From NCBI GenBank assembly GCA_012729315.1, contig JAAYDI010000169.1:1-64000 (forward strand): a stretch of 64,000 bases of DNA, given 5' to 3'. This DNA comes from Planctomycetaceae bacterium. GTDB taxonomy: Bacteria > Planctomycetota > Planctomycetia > Pirellulales > Pirellulaceae. Position 1 is the stretch's first letter, and every line of letters begins with the position of its first letter. A model generated the notes under the pieces. That model searched no databases. It had not been told where the DNA came from and was given only the letters and a program-made list of their open reading frames with translations. Shown here piece after piece: positions 1 through 7,952 of the stretch. A program made the translations under genes and the position numbers.

Positions 1-1
1 G

Positions 2-34
2 AAGGACGCCATTTTCACCAAGATCACTTTCTGA
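2..34 (+). CDS. C-terminal tail of a gene cut by the window edge
   Basis: The first bases read in frame 2 as KDAIFTKITF followed by a TGA stop at 32-34. A perfect hairpin with a T-rich tail follows about 90 nt later on the same strand, which fits the end of a rightward gene. Ten residues are too few to name a family. Confidence 0.4.
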   Translation, partial: KDAIFTKITF

Positions 35-126
35 ACGGGATTCCCTCGCAGGACCACTTATCCATAAACCACCGTCACGAACGAGAAAAATCGCCCACGT
101 TGGCGCGCACCAGAGAGATCGCACCC

Positions 127-172
127 GCGGGAGGTGGTTGTGCAGCGGCCACCTCCCGCTCCTTTATTTCTT
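127..172 (+). terminator. Intrinsic terminator, rightward
   Basis: An 11-bp perfect stem (127-137 with 149-159, sequence gcgggaggtgg and its complement) closes an 11-nt loop and is followed by the T-rich run tcctttatttctt. The T run lies on the plus-strand side, so it serves the gene entering from the left edge rather than metF. Confidence 0.7.
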
Positions 173-216
173 GCCGGCATTCTTACTGGCATTCTTACTG
201 GCATTCTTGCCGGCAC
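165..216. repeat. 12-bp tandem repeat downstream of metF
   Basis: About four copies of a 12-bp unit (gcattcttactg with variants ending gccg) stand in tandem between the terminator and the metF stop. On the minus strand the unit reads as repeated K-N-A-S/G in the same frame as metF, one stop codon downstream of it. Confidence 0.7.
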
Positions 217-256
217 GTTGCGCGCTCCGGCTCATGCGCACGCCGGACCGGGGGGG

Positions 257-1123
257 TTAGAGCTGCGAGACGGCCTGGAGCACGGCGAGTGTCGACTGGG
301 ACTTGTTGAGCACGTAGAAGTGGATGCCCGGCACGCCGCACTGGACCAGCTCGCGGACCTGCCGCGCTGCGAACTCGACCCCCACCTGATATTGCCACTG
401 TGGATCATCCCGGGCCGACAACTTCTCGACAAACGCCGGCGGCAGCGTGGCGCCGCACATCGAGGATATGCGCTGGATCTGCGACAGGTTGTTCACGGGC
501 AGGATGCCCGGCACCAGAGGGACGCGGATGCCTGCGGCCTGGTACCGGTCGCGGAAACGCAGGAAGTCGTCATTGTGATAGAACAGCTGCGTGATCACCA
601 CGTCGGCGCCCATATGCACCTTGTGCTTCAGGTGCTGCAGATCCTCCTCGCGGCTGAGCGCCTCGCGGTGTACCTCCGGATAACCGGCCACGGCAATGCC
701 AAAACCGGGAAACTCGGCTTTGATCAGCGACACGAGTTCGCTCGCGTGCCGCAAACCGTTGGCCGGCGACCGAAACACCGTCTCGCCCGATGGCGGATCG
801 CCCCGCAGTGCCACGATGTAGTCGACCCCGGCCTGCTGAGCGGTTGCCAGGTAGCTGCGCAGCTGGTCGACCGTCGAATCCACACAGGTCAGGTGCGATG
901 CCATGGGCACGTGGAACCGTTCCTTTACCTGCTTGATGACCTCCAGTGTCTGGGTGCGCGTCGAGCCGCCCGCGCCGTACGTGCAGCTGATGAAACTTGG
1001 CTGGCAGGTGACCAGTTCACGCACGTGCCGCAGCAGCGCCGCTTCGCCCTGCCGCGTCTTGGGGGGGAAGAGTTCAAAAGACAGGCCGAACCTGCCGGCA
1101 CCATAGGTCGCAGCTAGTGACAT
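257..1123 (-). CDS. metF: 5,10-methylenetetrahydrofolate reductase
   Basis: This cytoplasmic flavoprotein reduces 5,10-methylene-THF to 5-methyl-THF for methionine synthesis. The 288-residue product is close to the usual ~290-300 of bacterial MetF. Family blocks are visible in order: FELFPPKT near the N-terminus (catalytic Glu), TYGAGGSTR, LTCVD, ALRGDPP, AGYPEVH and TQLFYHNDDF. The frame is open a further 30 codons upstream, but that stretch is translated 33-nt repeat, so I start at the ATG at 1121-1123, directly before MSLAATYGAGRFG. It lies downstream of the GlmU-like gene on the same strand, but the inverted repeat array between them makes co-transcription uncertain. A lysine-rich frame continues after the stop (see findings). 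Confidence 0.95.
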   Translation of the reverse strand: MSLAATYGAGRFGLSFELFPPKTRQGEAALLRHVRELVTCQPSFISCTYGAGGSTRTQTLEVIKQVKERFHVPMASHLTCVDSTVDQLRSYLATAQQAGVDYIVALRGDPPSGETVFRSPANGLRHASELVSLIKAEFPGFGIAVAGYPEVHREALSREEDLQHLKHKVHMGADVVITQLFYHNDDFLRFRDRYQAAGIRVPLVPGILPVNNLSQIQRISSMCGATLPPAFVEKLSARDDPQWQYQVGVEFAARQVRELVQCGVPGIHFYVLNKSQSTLAVLQAVSQL

Positions 1124-1154
1124 GGCGTTCTTGTTGCGTAAATACGAGTGGAAC

Positions 1155-1427
1155 CGTGGATAATAACGAATGACGAGATACCCATGAATAATAGCGAATG
1201 ACGAGATACCCAAGCACGAAGGAAGGATGAATGATGAATGATGAGATACCCAAGGGCGAAGGATCCCGTTCAGACGTCGCCGCCAACGTTATTACACCCA
1301 GATTGTGCCCCACATTCGTGTTTCGTCCTTCCTTCGTGCTTGGGTATCTCGTCATTCGTCCTTCCTTCGTGCTTGGGTATCTCGTCATTCGTTATTATCC
1401 ATGGGTATCTCGTCATTCGTAATTAAC
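1155..1427. repeat. Inverted array 1 of the 33-nt MTNDEIPKHEG repeat
   Basis: The left arm (1155-1262) carries three forward copies with the GATA of gacgagatacccaag at 1177, 1205 and 1245. The right arm (1320-1427) carries three reverse copies with TATC at 1345, 1378 and 1406. The centre, 1263-1319, is unrelated. The outermost pair on each side is separated by 28 nt instead of 33 and carries the same variant spacer (catggataata and catgaataata), so the array is nearly mirror-symmetric. A folded strand would give a stem of about 100 bp. It fills most of the gap between metF and the GlmU-like gene. Confidence 0.9.
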
Positions 1428-1443
1428 AATAGCGCTTGGTTGT

Positions 1444-2694
1444 CTAGAGCAACAGGGGGTCGCCCCCCAGCTGTCGTTCATCGCGTGTGACGACGAACAT
1501 GTCGCGTATCAGCTGCTGGTCGAGCGGGCGTTGCGTGACCTTGCGCCGGGCGAACATCCGCCGCTGCGACGCGATCATCACGTCGGGAGGCAGTTCCGTG
1601 ACCTGGCCGAACAGCCGTGCGTAGTTGACGAAGCTCGGGACGTTGGAGGTCACAAACCCATACAGCATGCTGCACGCGCCGATGGTCTTACCGGTGAAGA
1701 TCCCCGTGTTGATGGCGGTTTTGGCGTAGTCGCCCATGATACAGCCGACGAACTGCATGCCGGTGGGCACCTTGTGACCGGCATACTCCATCTTCACTTC
1801 GCCGTAGGTATTCTTCAGGTCGCTGTTGCAGGTGCCGGCTCCCAGGTTGATCCAGCTGCCCAGGTAACTGTGTCCGAGGAACCCGTGATGCTGCTTGTTC
1901 GTGTACGACTCGATGATCGACGTCTCGACTTCGCCCCCGATCTTCGCGGTATGGCCGATTGAGACGTAGTCCTTGATCGCAGCGTGCTCGGTCACACGCG
2001 TGTGGGCACCGATGTGGGCGGGGCCGGCCAGGTAGGTGAACGGGCCGATGCACGAGTGAGCTTCCAGCACGATCGGGCCGGTGCGTGTGTCGGTTACCAT
2101 ATGCGCCCCAAGCCGTGTGCTGGGCGTGCCAAACACCCCATCCGCCAGCTCCTCGTAGCTGCCCGTGCGCAGGCGATAGAGGAGGTTGTCGTTGAGGGTG
2201 TCCTGGTTATATTGGATGAGTTGATGGGGGAAGTCGATCAGCTGCAGTTGAGCATCCAGTGGCTGGAGTTTGGCCAATCCGAGGTGTTCGAAGTACTCGC
2301 GGAGCGTCGCGGCCCGTAAGGCGACTGGCGGGGAGGGGGTGTTGGCCGGGAGGATCGCCACGGCCACGGCGGAACCGCAGTGCACGATGCCGGTTTCGGC
2401 GCGCTCCCGCAGCGTCCGGAGTGTCTCATACGTCTGCCACGAGGGGACGAGCCGCGCGTTGATCCACATCGTGTGCGTTTGCGGCGTCTGGACGTCCCGT
2501 TTGCGGAAACAGGGATAGTCAGCCTCCTGAAGTTCGACCAGGTAATCCCGCACGACCGCCTGTGGCGCGTCATCGAGCAACTCGATCCAGTCGACCAGTC
2601 GGAAGCTGCCGCACAGCATCGCATACGCGGGGCGCGCGAGGGTGATCGGAAACAGTTGTTGTACGTATTCGTCTTCGAAAGTGATTGTTTGCAC
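1444..2694 (-). CDS. GlmU-like UDP-N-acetylglucosamine diphosphorylase / glucosamine-1-phosphate acetyltransferase (alternative bacterial type)
   Basis: This is a two-domain sugar-nucleotide enzyme. The N-terminal half is a degenerate nucleotidyltransferase of the putative sugar nucleotidyl transferase type (FEDEYVQQLFPITLARP at the start, LVPSW further on). The C-terminal half is a left-handed beta-helix of hexapeptide repeats, for example IGPFTYLAGPAHIGAHTRV and LGSWINLGAGTCNSDLK. This layout matches the 'alternative' GlmU family of Bacteroidetes and Planctomycetes, expected to make UDP-GlcNAc for the cell envelope. I take the GTG at 2694 as start: GGAAGGA lies nine bases upstream and homology begins there. 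An in-frame upstream ATG would add 36 unconserved residues. The product is 416 residues. A role in UDP-GlcNAc synthesis is family inference. Confidence 0.82.
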   Translation of the reverse strand: MQTITFEDEYVQQLFPITLARPAYAMLCGSFRLVDWIELLDDAPQAVVRDYLVELQEADYPCFRKRDVQTPQTHTMWINARLVPSWQTYETLRTLRERAETGIVHCGSAVAVAILPANTPSPPVALRAATLREYFEHLGLAKLQPLDAQLQLIDFPHQLIQYNQDTLNDNLLYRLRTGSYEELADGVFGTPSTRLGAHMVTDTRTGPIVLEAHSCIGPFTYLAGPAHIGAHTRVTEHAAIKDYVSIGHTAKIGGEVETSIIESYTNKQHHGFLGHSYLGSWINLGAGTCNSDLKNTYGEVKMEYAGHKVPTGMQFVGCIMGDYAKTAINTGIFTGKTIGACSMLYGFVTSNVPSFVNYARLFGQVTELPPDVMIASQRRMFARRKVTQRPLDQQLIRDMFVVTRDERQLGGDPLLL

Positions 2695-2991
2695 TCGGTG
2701 TGGTCCTTCCGCTGTACGGTCGCACGGCAAGGGCTCCGTGCCCGGGTCGATTGCTGCGGCCGGCATGCCGCGCGTCTGACAGGGACACGGGGGGGCCGGC
2801 ACTTCGCCACGCGAGTTGGGCTTGCGCAGGGTATCGTCCCGCGAGGCCTGTAATTTATCGTAGGTTTTAGCAGCGCTGCGCGGCCGATCGAAAAGGCTGC
2901 CGGTGCGAGATAGAGACAGAAAGTGGAGTGTGGCAGGCCGCCCGCCCCCCGTAGACCCGATACGATCGTCATACGCGGCAGCACAGGATCA

Positions 2992-4068
2992 ATGACCATG
3001 GCCGACCTCTGGCTGGCAGGCTTCTCGATAACGTTCCGCGAAGGCACCCTGGCTGTTGCCCTGCTCGGTGTCGGTCTGGCTGCCGGCCTGCTGATCGGCC
3101 GCCGGCAGACCCATCACTGCGGTACCGCACTCCCGCCCGCCGAGATGCAGCGGCTGGTGAACCTCCTGGTCCCGCTGGTGAAGTGGACGCGCAGCCTGGC
3201 CGACGACATGTCGCAATACCGTGCGGTCGTCGGCAGCCTCTCCCGGCTGTTTCGTGATGGCCCGGAGCAGCTGGGGGAACGCCAGCGGCAGGCGACGGCA
3301 GGCGTGCTCTCTCAGGCGATCGAAGCGAACGAGCAGCTGCAGACACGACTCAACGAAGCCGAACGGATGCTGCAGGAGCAGGCCGGTGAGCTGTCGATCT
3401 ACATGTCCGAGGCCCGCACGGACGCCCTGACATGCCTTCCCAATCGCCGCGCCTTCGATGAAGACCTGGCCCACCGCCTGACCGAGTGGCGCCGATACCG
3501 GCGGCCGCTGTCCGTCGTGATGGCCGACATCGATCACTTCAAACAATTCAACGACAAGTACGGCCACCAGACGGGTGACGAAGTGCTGTGCCGCGTGGCC
3601 CAGCTGCTGCGCGACACGATGCGGGAATCCGATCTCGTAGTGCGGTATGGCGGCGAAGAGATGGCCGTCATCCTACCCGCCACCGATATTCGCGAGGCCT
3701 GCCGTGCTGCCGAGCGGGCGCGGCGCGCGATCGCGGCGGCGCCCTTCTACAGCCAGCGGGATGCGTGGTGCGTGACGCTCAGCCTGGGTGTGGCGGAGTG
3801 CATCGGTACGGATACCGCCAGTGTCCTGGTCAAACGGGCCGACGATGCACTTTACGCTGCCAAACAGGCGGGACGCAACTGCACTTTCTGGCACGACGGA
3901 TACCGCTGCCTCCCTGTGACGGACGAACTGGTTCCTGGCTCCCTGCCCGCATCACAACCGCCCCGCGAACTCGCTCACGACAAGGCCGGTGCAACATTCG
4001 CCGAGGTCTGCCATCAGCTACGGCAGCGCATGGAGCAGGTGATCTCGGCGGCATCAGGTCGGGAGTGA
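2992..4068 (+). CDS. Membrane-anchored GGDEF diguanylate cyclase
   Basis: The 358-residue protein makes the second messenger c-di-GMP. One membrane segment lies at about residues 19-36, followed by a predicted helical or coiled-coil linker (about 85-140) and a GGDEF domain (about 143-302). The active-site loop is GGEEM at 220-224, preceded by VVRY, and the metal-binding MADIDHF motif is at about 177-183. RESD at 211-214 stands exactly five residues before GGEEM, the spacing of the product-inhibition I-site, so the enzyme should be active and feedback-inhibited. A 55-residue tail follows the domain. ATG at 2992 follows AGGA; ATG at 2998 is an alternative. It is divergent from the GlmU-like gene and convergent with the pilin gene. 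Confidence 0.93.
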   Translation: MTMADLWLAGFSITFREGTLAVALLGVGLAAGLLIGRRQTHHCGTALPPAEMQRLVNLLVPLVKWTRSLADDMSQYRAVVGSLSRLFRDGPEQLGERQRQATAGVLSQAIEANEQLQTRLNEAERMLQEQAGELSIYMSEARTDALTCLPNRRAFDEDLAHRLTEWRRYRRPLSVVMADIDHFKQFNDKYGHQTGDEVLCRVAQLLRDTMRESDLVVRYGGEEMAVILPATDIREACRAAERARRAIAAAPFYSQRDAWCVTLSLGVAECIGTDTASVLVKRADDALYAAKQAGRNCTFWHDGYRCLPVTDELVPGSLPASQPPRELAHDKAGATFAEVCHQLRQRMEQVISAASGRE

Positions 4069-4078
4069 CGATCTGAGG

Positions 4079-4252
4079 TCAGTTGATCGCGTCGATGATG
4101 GCGCTGGCCGAGCGGTTGTAGCTGGCCGCGGTTTCCTGAGTCAGCGCTTGCACGCCAGCCAAGCACACGACCACAATTAACGCCAGCATTACGGCGTACT
4201 CCACCGTCGTCGGGCCGTCCTCGCTGCGGAGGAATCGAAGGAGTTGTCTCAT
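4079..4252 (-). CDS. Flp/Fap-type pilin subunit
   Basis: The 57-residue product has the Flp pilin layout: a short basic leader MRQLLRFLRSEDG, then TTVEYAVMLALIVVVCLAG, where the Thr-Val-Glu-Tyr block leads into the hydrophobic helix used for membrane anchoring and assembly, and a short polar tail. Flp pilins are processed by TadV/CpaA-type prepilin peptidases and assembled by Tad machinery. No Tad gene is visible nearby, so this is an orphan copy. The frame extends upstream to other starts, but ATG at 4252 gives the canonical size. Ribosome-binding support is weak. Confidence 0.8.
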   Translation of the reverse strand: MRQLLRFLRSEDGPTTVEYAVMLALIVVVCLAGVQALTQETAASYNRSASAIIDAIN

Positions 4253-4526
4253 GGTGTTTCGGGCTCGCTCTATCGCTGCGACGACCGCTCGCTGACGGCT
4301 GCTCGCATGCAACACCGGGGCTTGGCTGATGACCATTGCAATGATGTGACGCGCAATAAACAAAGCCATGCCCGCGATGGGGCCGAGCCGCCGGCTCACC
4401 ACGCAACCATCGCAGCTGTTTTGAATGCTTATGCACCACCCGGAAGTGATTGGCGGCGCGGTAACATCTCTCCTACCCAAAACGTAGCTTGCAATCCCCC
4501 AGTGGGCAAGTGCCAGTTGGCGGGGA
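4253..4526. other. Intergenic stretch upstream of the pilin gene
   Basis: This holds the leader of the orphan pilin gene. I see no convincing coding frame and no clear -10/-35 pair. Confidence 0.4.
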
Positions 4527-4557
4527 GGGCAGGTCGCGAACCTCACGCGACCTGCCC
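4527..4557 (-). terminator. Hairpin after the peroxiredoxin gene
   Basis: A perfect 12-bp stem (4527-4538 with 4546-4557, gggcaggtcgcg and its complement) with a 7-nt loop lies 27 nt past the peroxiredoxin stop. No U-tract follows on the minus strand, so it may be a Rho-assisted or mRNA-stabilising hairpin. Confidence 0.55.
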
Positions 4558-4583
4558 CGTCCGCTCGCTCCTGTCCCCTGCGG

Positions 4584-5180
4584 CTACTTCCCCTTGTACT
4601 CCGCCCCGAAGAACTCCTTGCTGGCGCTGGGGCTCGGCTTGATCGTCGCCTTCCCCTCCTGCCAGTTGGCCGGGCATACCTCACCATGCGTCTCGACGAA
4701 CTGAAGCGCCTTGACCATCCGCAGCGCTTCGTCCACGCTGCGGCCCAACGAGAGATCGTTGACCACCTGGTGCCGGACAATCCCGCTCTTGTCGATCAGG
4801 AACAGGCCGCGCAGCGCCACGCCGTCCGGCACGAGCACGTCAAAGGCCTGGCTGATCGATTTGTTCAGGTCGGCAATCAGCGGGTACTCGATCTTGCCAA
4901 TTCCCCCCTCGGAGCGCGGCGTGTTGCGCCAGGCCAGATGCGTGTACTGGCTGTCAATCGACACGCCCAGCACCTGCACGTTGGCTGCGGCGAAATCCTT
5001 CACACGATCCGAGAACGCGATGATCTCCGTCGGGCAGACGAAGGTGAAATCAAGCGGATAGAAGAACAGCAGGACGTACTGGCCACGGTAGTCCGTGAGC
5101 GAGACTTCCTTGAACGAACCATCCGGCATGACTGCTTGGGCCTGGAAATTCGGCGCTTCTTTTGTAACCAGCACACTCAT
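4584..5180 (-). CDS. 2-Cys peroxiredoxin (AhpC/Tsa type)
   Basis: This thiol peroxidase reduces H2O2 and organic hydroperoxides in the cytoplasm. The 198 residues match typical 2-Cys Prx. The peroxidatic Cys49 is in FTFVCPTE, and the resolving Cys169 is in [12 protein letters not shown] at 92-95 is one of the two motifs linked to overoxidation-sensitive peroxiredoxins, but I do not see the C-terminal YF motif. AAGGA lies eight bases before the ATG. It stands alone between hairpins; no dedicated AhpF-like reductase is adjacent, so thioredoxin is the likely reductant (inference). Confidence 0.95.
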   Translation of the reverse strand: MSVLVTKEAPNFQAQAVMPDGSFKEVSLTDYRGQYVLLFFYPLDFTFVCPTEIIAFSDRVKDFAAANVQVLGVSIDSQYTHLAWRNTPRSEGGIGKIEYPLIADLNKSISQAFDVLVPDGVALRGLFLIDKSGIVRHQVVNDLSLGRSVDEALRMVKALQFVETHGEVCPANWQEGKATIKPSPSASKEFFGAEYKGK

Positions 5181-5317
5181 TGTCAGTTTCCTTGTACCAT
5201 GAAGAACAGAGTCGACTTACCTCACATGCGCTGTATCAGCGCAAACCGTTGCAGATGATAGAACAGACACCCGGCCACTCGACCCGGTCGCCACATTGTC
5301 CAGACGCGTGCTTCAGG

Positions 5318-5794
5318 CTAACTGGACGCGCAGGGCTGCCCAAGTTCGAGCAGCCTCTGGATCTCATCCGGGCAGATCGTGGCAGCCATTTCGAAACCGG
5401 CAGGCGTCAGCGTGAACTCGTGGAACAGATGATGCATCACCAGGCCACGCGCACACAGCTGCCGAAATCCATCCAGGAACCGCACGTTCTGCCGCACGTC
5501 CCGGCTGTCCCGAAACCGGATCCGCGTATCGTCCGCGGTTTCGACGAACACGGTGAGCAACCGCGAGGGGGACTCGTAGGCCGCATTGGTCCCTTTTACC
5601 TCGAGCATCCCGCGTTGTCCGGCAGTGAACAGTATCGCTTTCGCCTCGGGCGACAACTCCTCCGTTGCAACCTGGCCAGTGACCCATGCGCGACTGCACA
5701 GTTGAGCAAACGCAACGAGTGTGGGAGCACCTACCCCCAGCTCGGTCCAGGTGGCCGTCAGCAATTCGTCAATTCCCAGCGAACGTTCTAACAT
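5318..5794 (-). CDS. Conserved-looking hypothetical protein
   Basis: This gives a 158-residue soluble protein from the ATG at 5794; an in-frame GTG at 5806 is an alternative and neither has a strong ribosome site. The sequence is protein-like with mixed helices and strands: an N-terminal helical part (GIDELLTATWTELGV), a central strand-rich part (RGMLEVKGTNAAYESP, then VFVETADDT) and a C-terminal FLDGFRQLCARGLVMHHLFH helix. There is no signal peptide, membrane helix or catalytic motif I recognise. It lies alone between the peroxiredoxin and pyruvate kinase genes. Confidence 0.6.
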   Translation of the reverse strand: MLERSLGIDELLTATWTELGVGAPTLVAFAQLCSRAWVTGQVATEELSPEAKAILFTAGQRGMLEVKGTNAAYESPSRLLTVFVETADDTRIRFRDSRDVRQNVRFLDGFRQLCARGLVMHHLFHEFTLTPAGFEMAATICPDEIQRLLELGQPCASS

Positions 5795-6141
5795 GACACC
5801 GTTCACGCCCCGCGTCGCATCGGTCGGGCTCGCCTATCTCTTTGTATCGGACCCCTGCAAAATGACAAGGCCGCCCGCCGGAAATCGCGGTTCCGGCGAG
5901 CGTCATGAGGTGGCCTCAGGAGGGGGTGCTGCGCGGGCCGTCCGGTGGCGTCGACAATGGACCCGTACACCCCAGCACGCAGAATAGTGGGAAAGGTCAT
6001 ACGCCGGCCCCACCGATTGTTTCTGCGCGGGTCACTGCATTGCCACGGCAGTCGTGATCGCTGTCTTTGTGGAACGGTTCTTTCTTCGTAAGGAGCCGTC
6101 AGATGCAGAGCTGCATAGTTGTCGAAGATGAATAGACTGGC
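5795..6141. other. Intergenic stretch downstream of pyk
   Basis: No convincing coding frame. An 8-bp inverted repeat (5876-5883 with 5891-5898, cgccggaa / ttccggcg) could end leftward transcription from pyk, but no U-run follows it. Confidence 0.4.
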
Positions 6142-7560
6142 CTACTCCAGTGTCACCACCACCAGTCCATTGGTGTTCCCGGGCACGTCGAACGGGTGGC
6201 CAGCCAGGATGATGATACGTTCGCCCGGCTGCGCGAGTTTCAGTTGGGCGCAGACGCGGGTGGCCAGCTGCACGGCGCCGACGGTGTCCCGCGGAGTCTC
6301 GACGGGGTGCGGCATCACGCCGTGGTACAGGCAGCAACGGCGGAGAGTAGAGACGCTGGCCGACAAGGCCACGATGGGGCAGGGGGGGCGGTTCTTGGCG
6401 ATCAGGCGGGCCGTGGTTCCGCTGACGGTGAACACCGCCACTGCCGCCACTGGCTGCAGATGCATGATCTCGCCCAGTGCACCGGCCAGCGCGGCGGTCG
6501 TGCTGGCCTGATGCAGTTCCAGGTGCACGGGGGTGTCGCACGTGTCCTGGAACTTGTCGGCGGCGATCACCGTCTCACGCATGGCGGTGACGGCGGCGAC
6601 CGGAAAACTGCCGATCGCCGACTCGGCGGACAGCATCACGGCGTCGGCGCGGTCGAAGACAGCGTTGGCCACATCCGAGACTTCGGCCCGGGTGGGACGC
6701 GGCGACGTGATCATGCTTTCGAGCATCTCGGTGGCGATGATGCACGGTTTGCCGGCCCGTTCGCACTTGTGGGCGATCATCTTCTGAGTGATCGGGACGG
6801 ACGGGAAATCCATCTCGACCCCCAGGTCACCGCGCGCGACCATGATGGCATCCGCTGCGTCGATGATTTCATCGATCCGGCTCAGCGCCTGCGGTTTCTC
6901 GATCTTGGCCACGATCTGGGCATCGCAGTGGCGCTCTGCCAGCAGGCTGCGCAGCTGCCGCACATCGCTCGCCTGCTGGACGAACGACAGCGCCACGTAG
7001 TCGAAATCGTGCCGCGTGATGAACTCCACGTCCTGCAAGTCTTTTTCTGTGAGCGACGAAATCGTCAGCTGCGAATGAGGCAGATTCACTCCCTTGCCGC
7101 TCGACAGCACGCCTCCCACCTGGATCCGACAGGTGATCTGGTCTGGCGGTTGGGTGGTTACCACTTCCAGCCGTAGCCGGCCGTCCGCCAGCAGGATCGC
7201 GTCGCCCGGCCGGGCCATGTCCACTAACTCGGGCAGGGTCGTCGAGATCCGGTCAGCCGTGCCGATGACAGGCGCACGCTGGATCGTGAGGGAATGGCCC
7301 GTGAGCAGTTGCACTTCGCCATTGCCGATCAGCCCGACGCGGATCTTGGGCCCGCACAGATCCCCGCAGACAGCGACGGGGCGGCCGACCCGCGCTTCGG
7401 CTGCGCGGACCGCTTGCAACGCCGCCGCATGTTGCGACTGCGTCCCGTGCGAGAAGTTGACACGAAACAGATCGACACCCGCGTGAATCAACTCCTCCAT
7501 CCGGTCCTGAGTCGCACTGGCCGGACCCAACGTGGCGATGATCTTCGTCCGCTTCCACAT
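6142..7560 (-). CDS. pyk: Pyruvate kinase
   Basis: This catalyses the last step of glycolysis, phosphoenolpyruvate plus ADP to pyruvate plus ATP. The 472 residues match the bacterial enzyme. Visible motifs: the N-terminal TKIIATLGPAS; RVNFSHG (about 33-39); DLCGPKIRVG; the catalytic block IVAKIEKPQ with Lys219 and Glu221; VARGDLGVE; and the switch-helix region ATEMLESMITSPRPTRAEV. Two family positions are altered: the usual TQMLESM reads TEMLESM, and ETAxGxYP reads ESAIGSFP. The C-terminal domain ends GNTNGLVVVTLE. AGGAGGG lies nine bases before the ATG, one of the strongest ribosome sites in the window. Confidence 0.96.
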   Translation of the reverse strand: MWKRTKIIATLGPASATQDRMEELIHAGVDLFRVNFSHGTQSQHAAALQAVRAAEARVGRPVAVCGDLCGPKIRVGLIGNGEVQLLTGHSLTIQRAPVIGTADRISTTLPELVDMARPGDAILLADGRLRLEVVTTQPPDQITCRIQVGGVLSSGKGVNLPHSQLTISSLTEKDLQDVEFITRHDFDYVALSFVQQASDVRQLRSLLAERHCDAQIVAKIEKPQALSRIDEIIDAADAIMVARGDLGVEMDFPSVPITQKMIAHKCERAGKPCIIATEMLESMITSPRPTRAEVSDVANAVFDRADAVMLSAESAIGSFPVAAVTAMRETVIAADKFQDTCDTPVHLELHQASTTAALAGALGEIMHLQPVAAVAVFTVSGTTARLIAKNRPPCPIVALSASVSTLRRCCLYHGVMPHPVETPRDTVGAVQLATRVCAQLKLAQPGERIIILAGHPFDVPGNTNGLVVVTLE

Positions 7561-7952
7561 GCTGCGGTTCCCTCCTATTTCTGACCGGACGCCCCTTCCA
7601 CTCGATCGATACCTGTCGCGGCAAGGGATTCAACCACTTGAGTAGCCCGCGAGAGTGCCCGTATGTCCGCTTGACGGTCGAACCCTGCACGAGTTCCCAG
7701 TCCAGGATTTCGTAACGCTTCATGGTCGCTTCGTCATCCCTCGGCCACCCAACTCCAGCATTCCCAGGTGGCAGAACGCAGTTCGCACACGGCAATACCC
7801 GACAGCCACGATTCTAATTCCCCGGACACCACGGTGAAAGCCAACAGTGGAGCCCAGGGTGGGGGCCCCACGCGGCCCGGCATGGGACGGCACCGAGCGG
7901 TGGCCGCACCATGCATGCCTCCATACCCGCGCACAGCACGTGCCGCCGTCGC
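7561..7952. other. Intergenic stretch between galM and pyk
   Basis: This is the leader region of pyk. On the minus strand an ATG at 7724 opens a frame beginning MKRYEILDWELVQG with natural-looking composition for about 45 codons, but it runs without a stop far into the pyk coding region, so I do not call it a gene. No clear promoter or hairpin was found. Confidence 0.4.

Noticed and set aside
1124-1213. 30-codon N-terminal extension of metF
   Set aside because: It translates the 33-nt repeat; the conserved MetF start is at 1123.
7561-7724. Frame starting MKRYEILDWELVQG upstream of pyk
   Set aside because: Composition is natural for 45 codons, but it overlaps pyk by about 300 nt without a stop and has no strong ribosome site. 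Possibly a decayed gene start.
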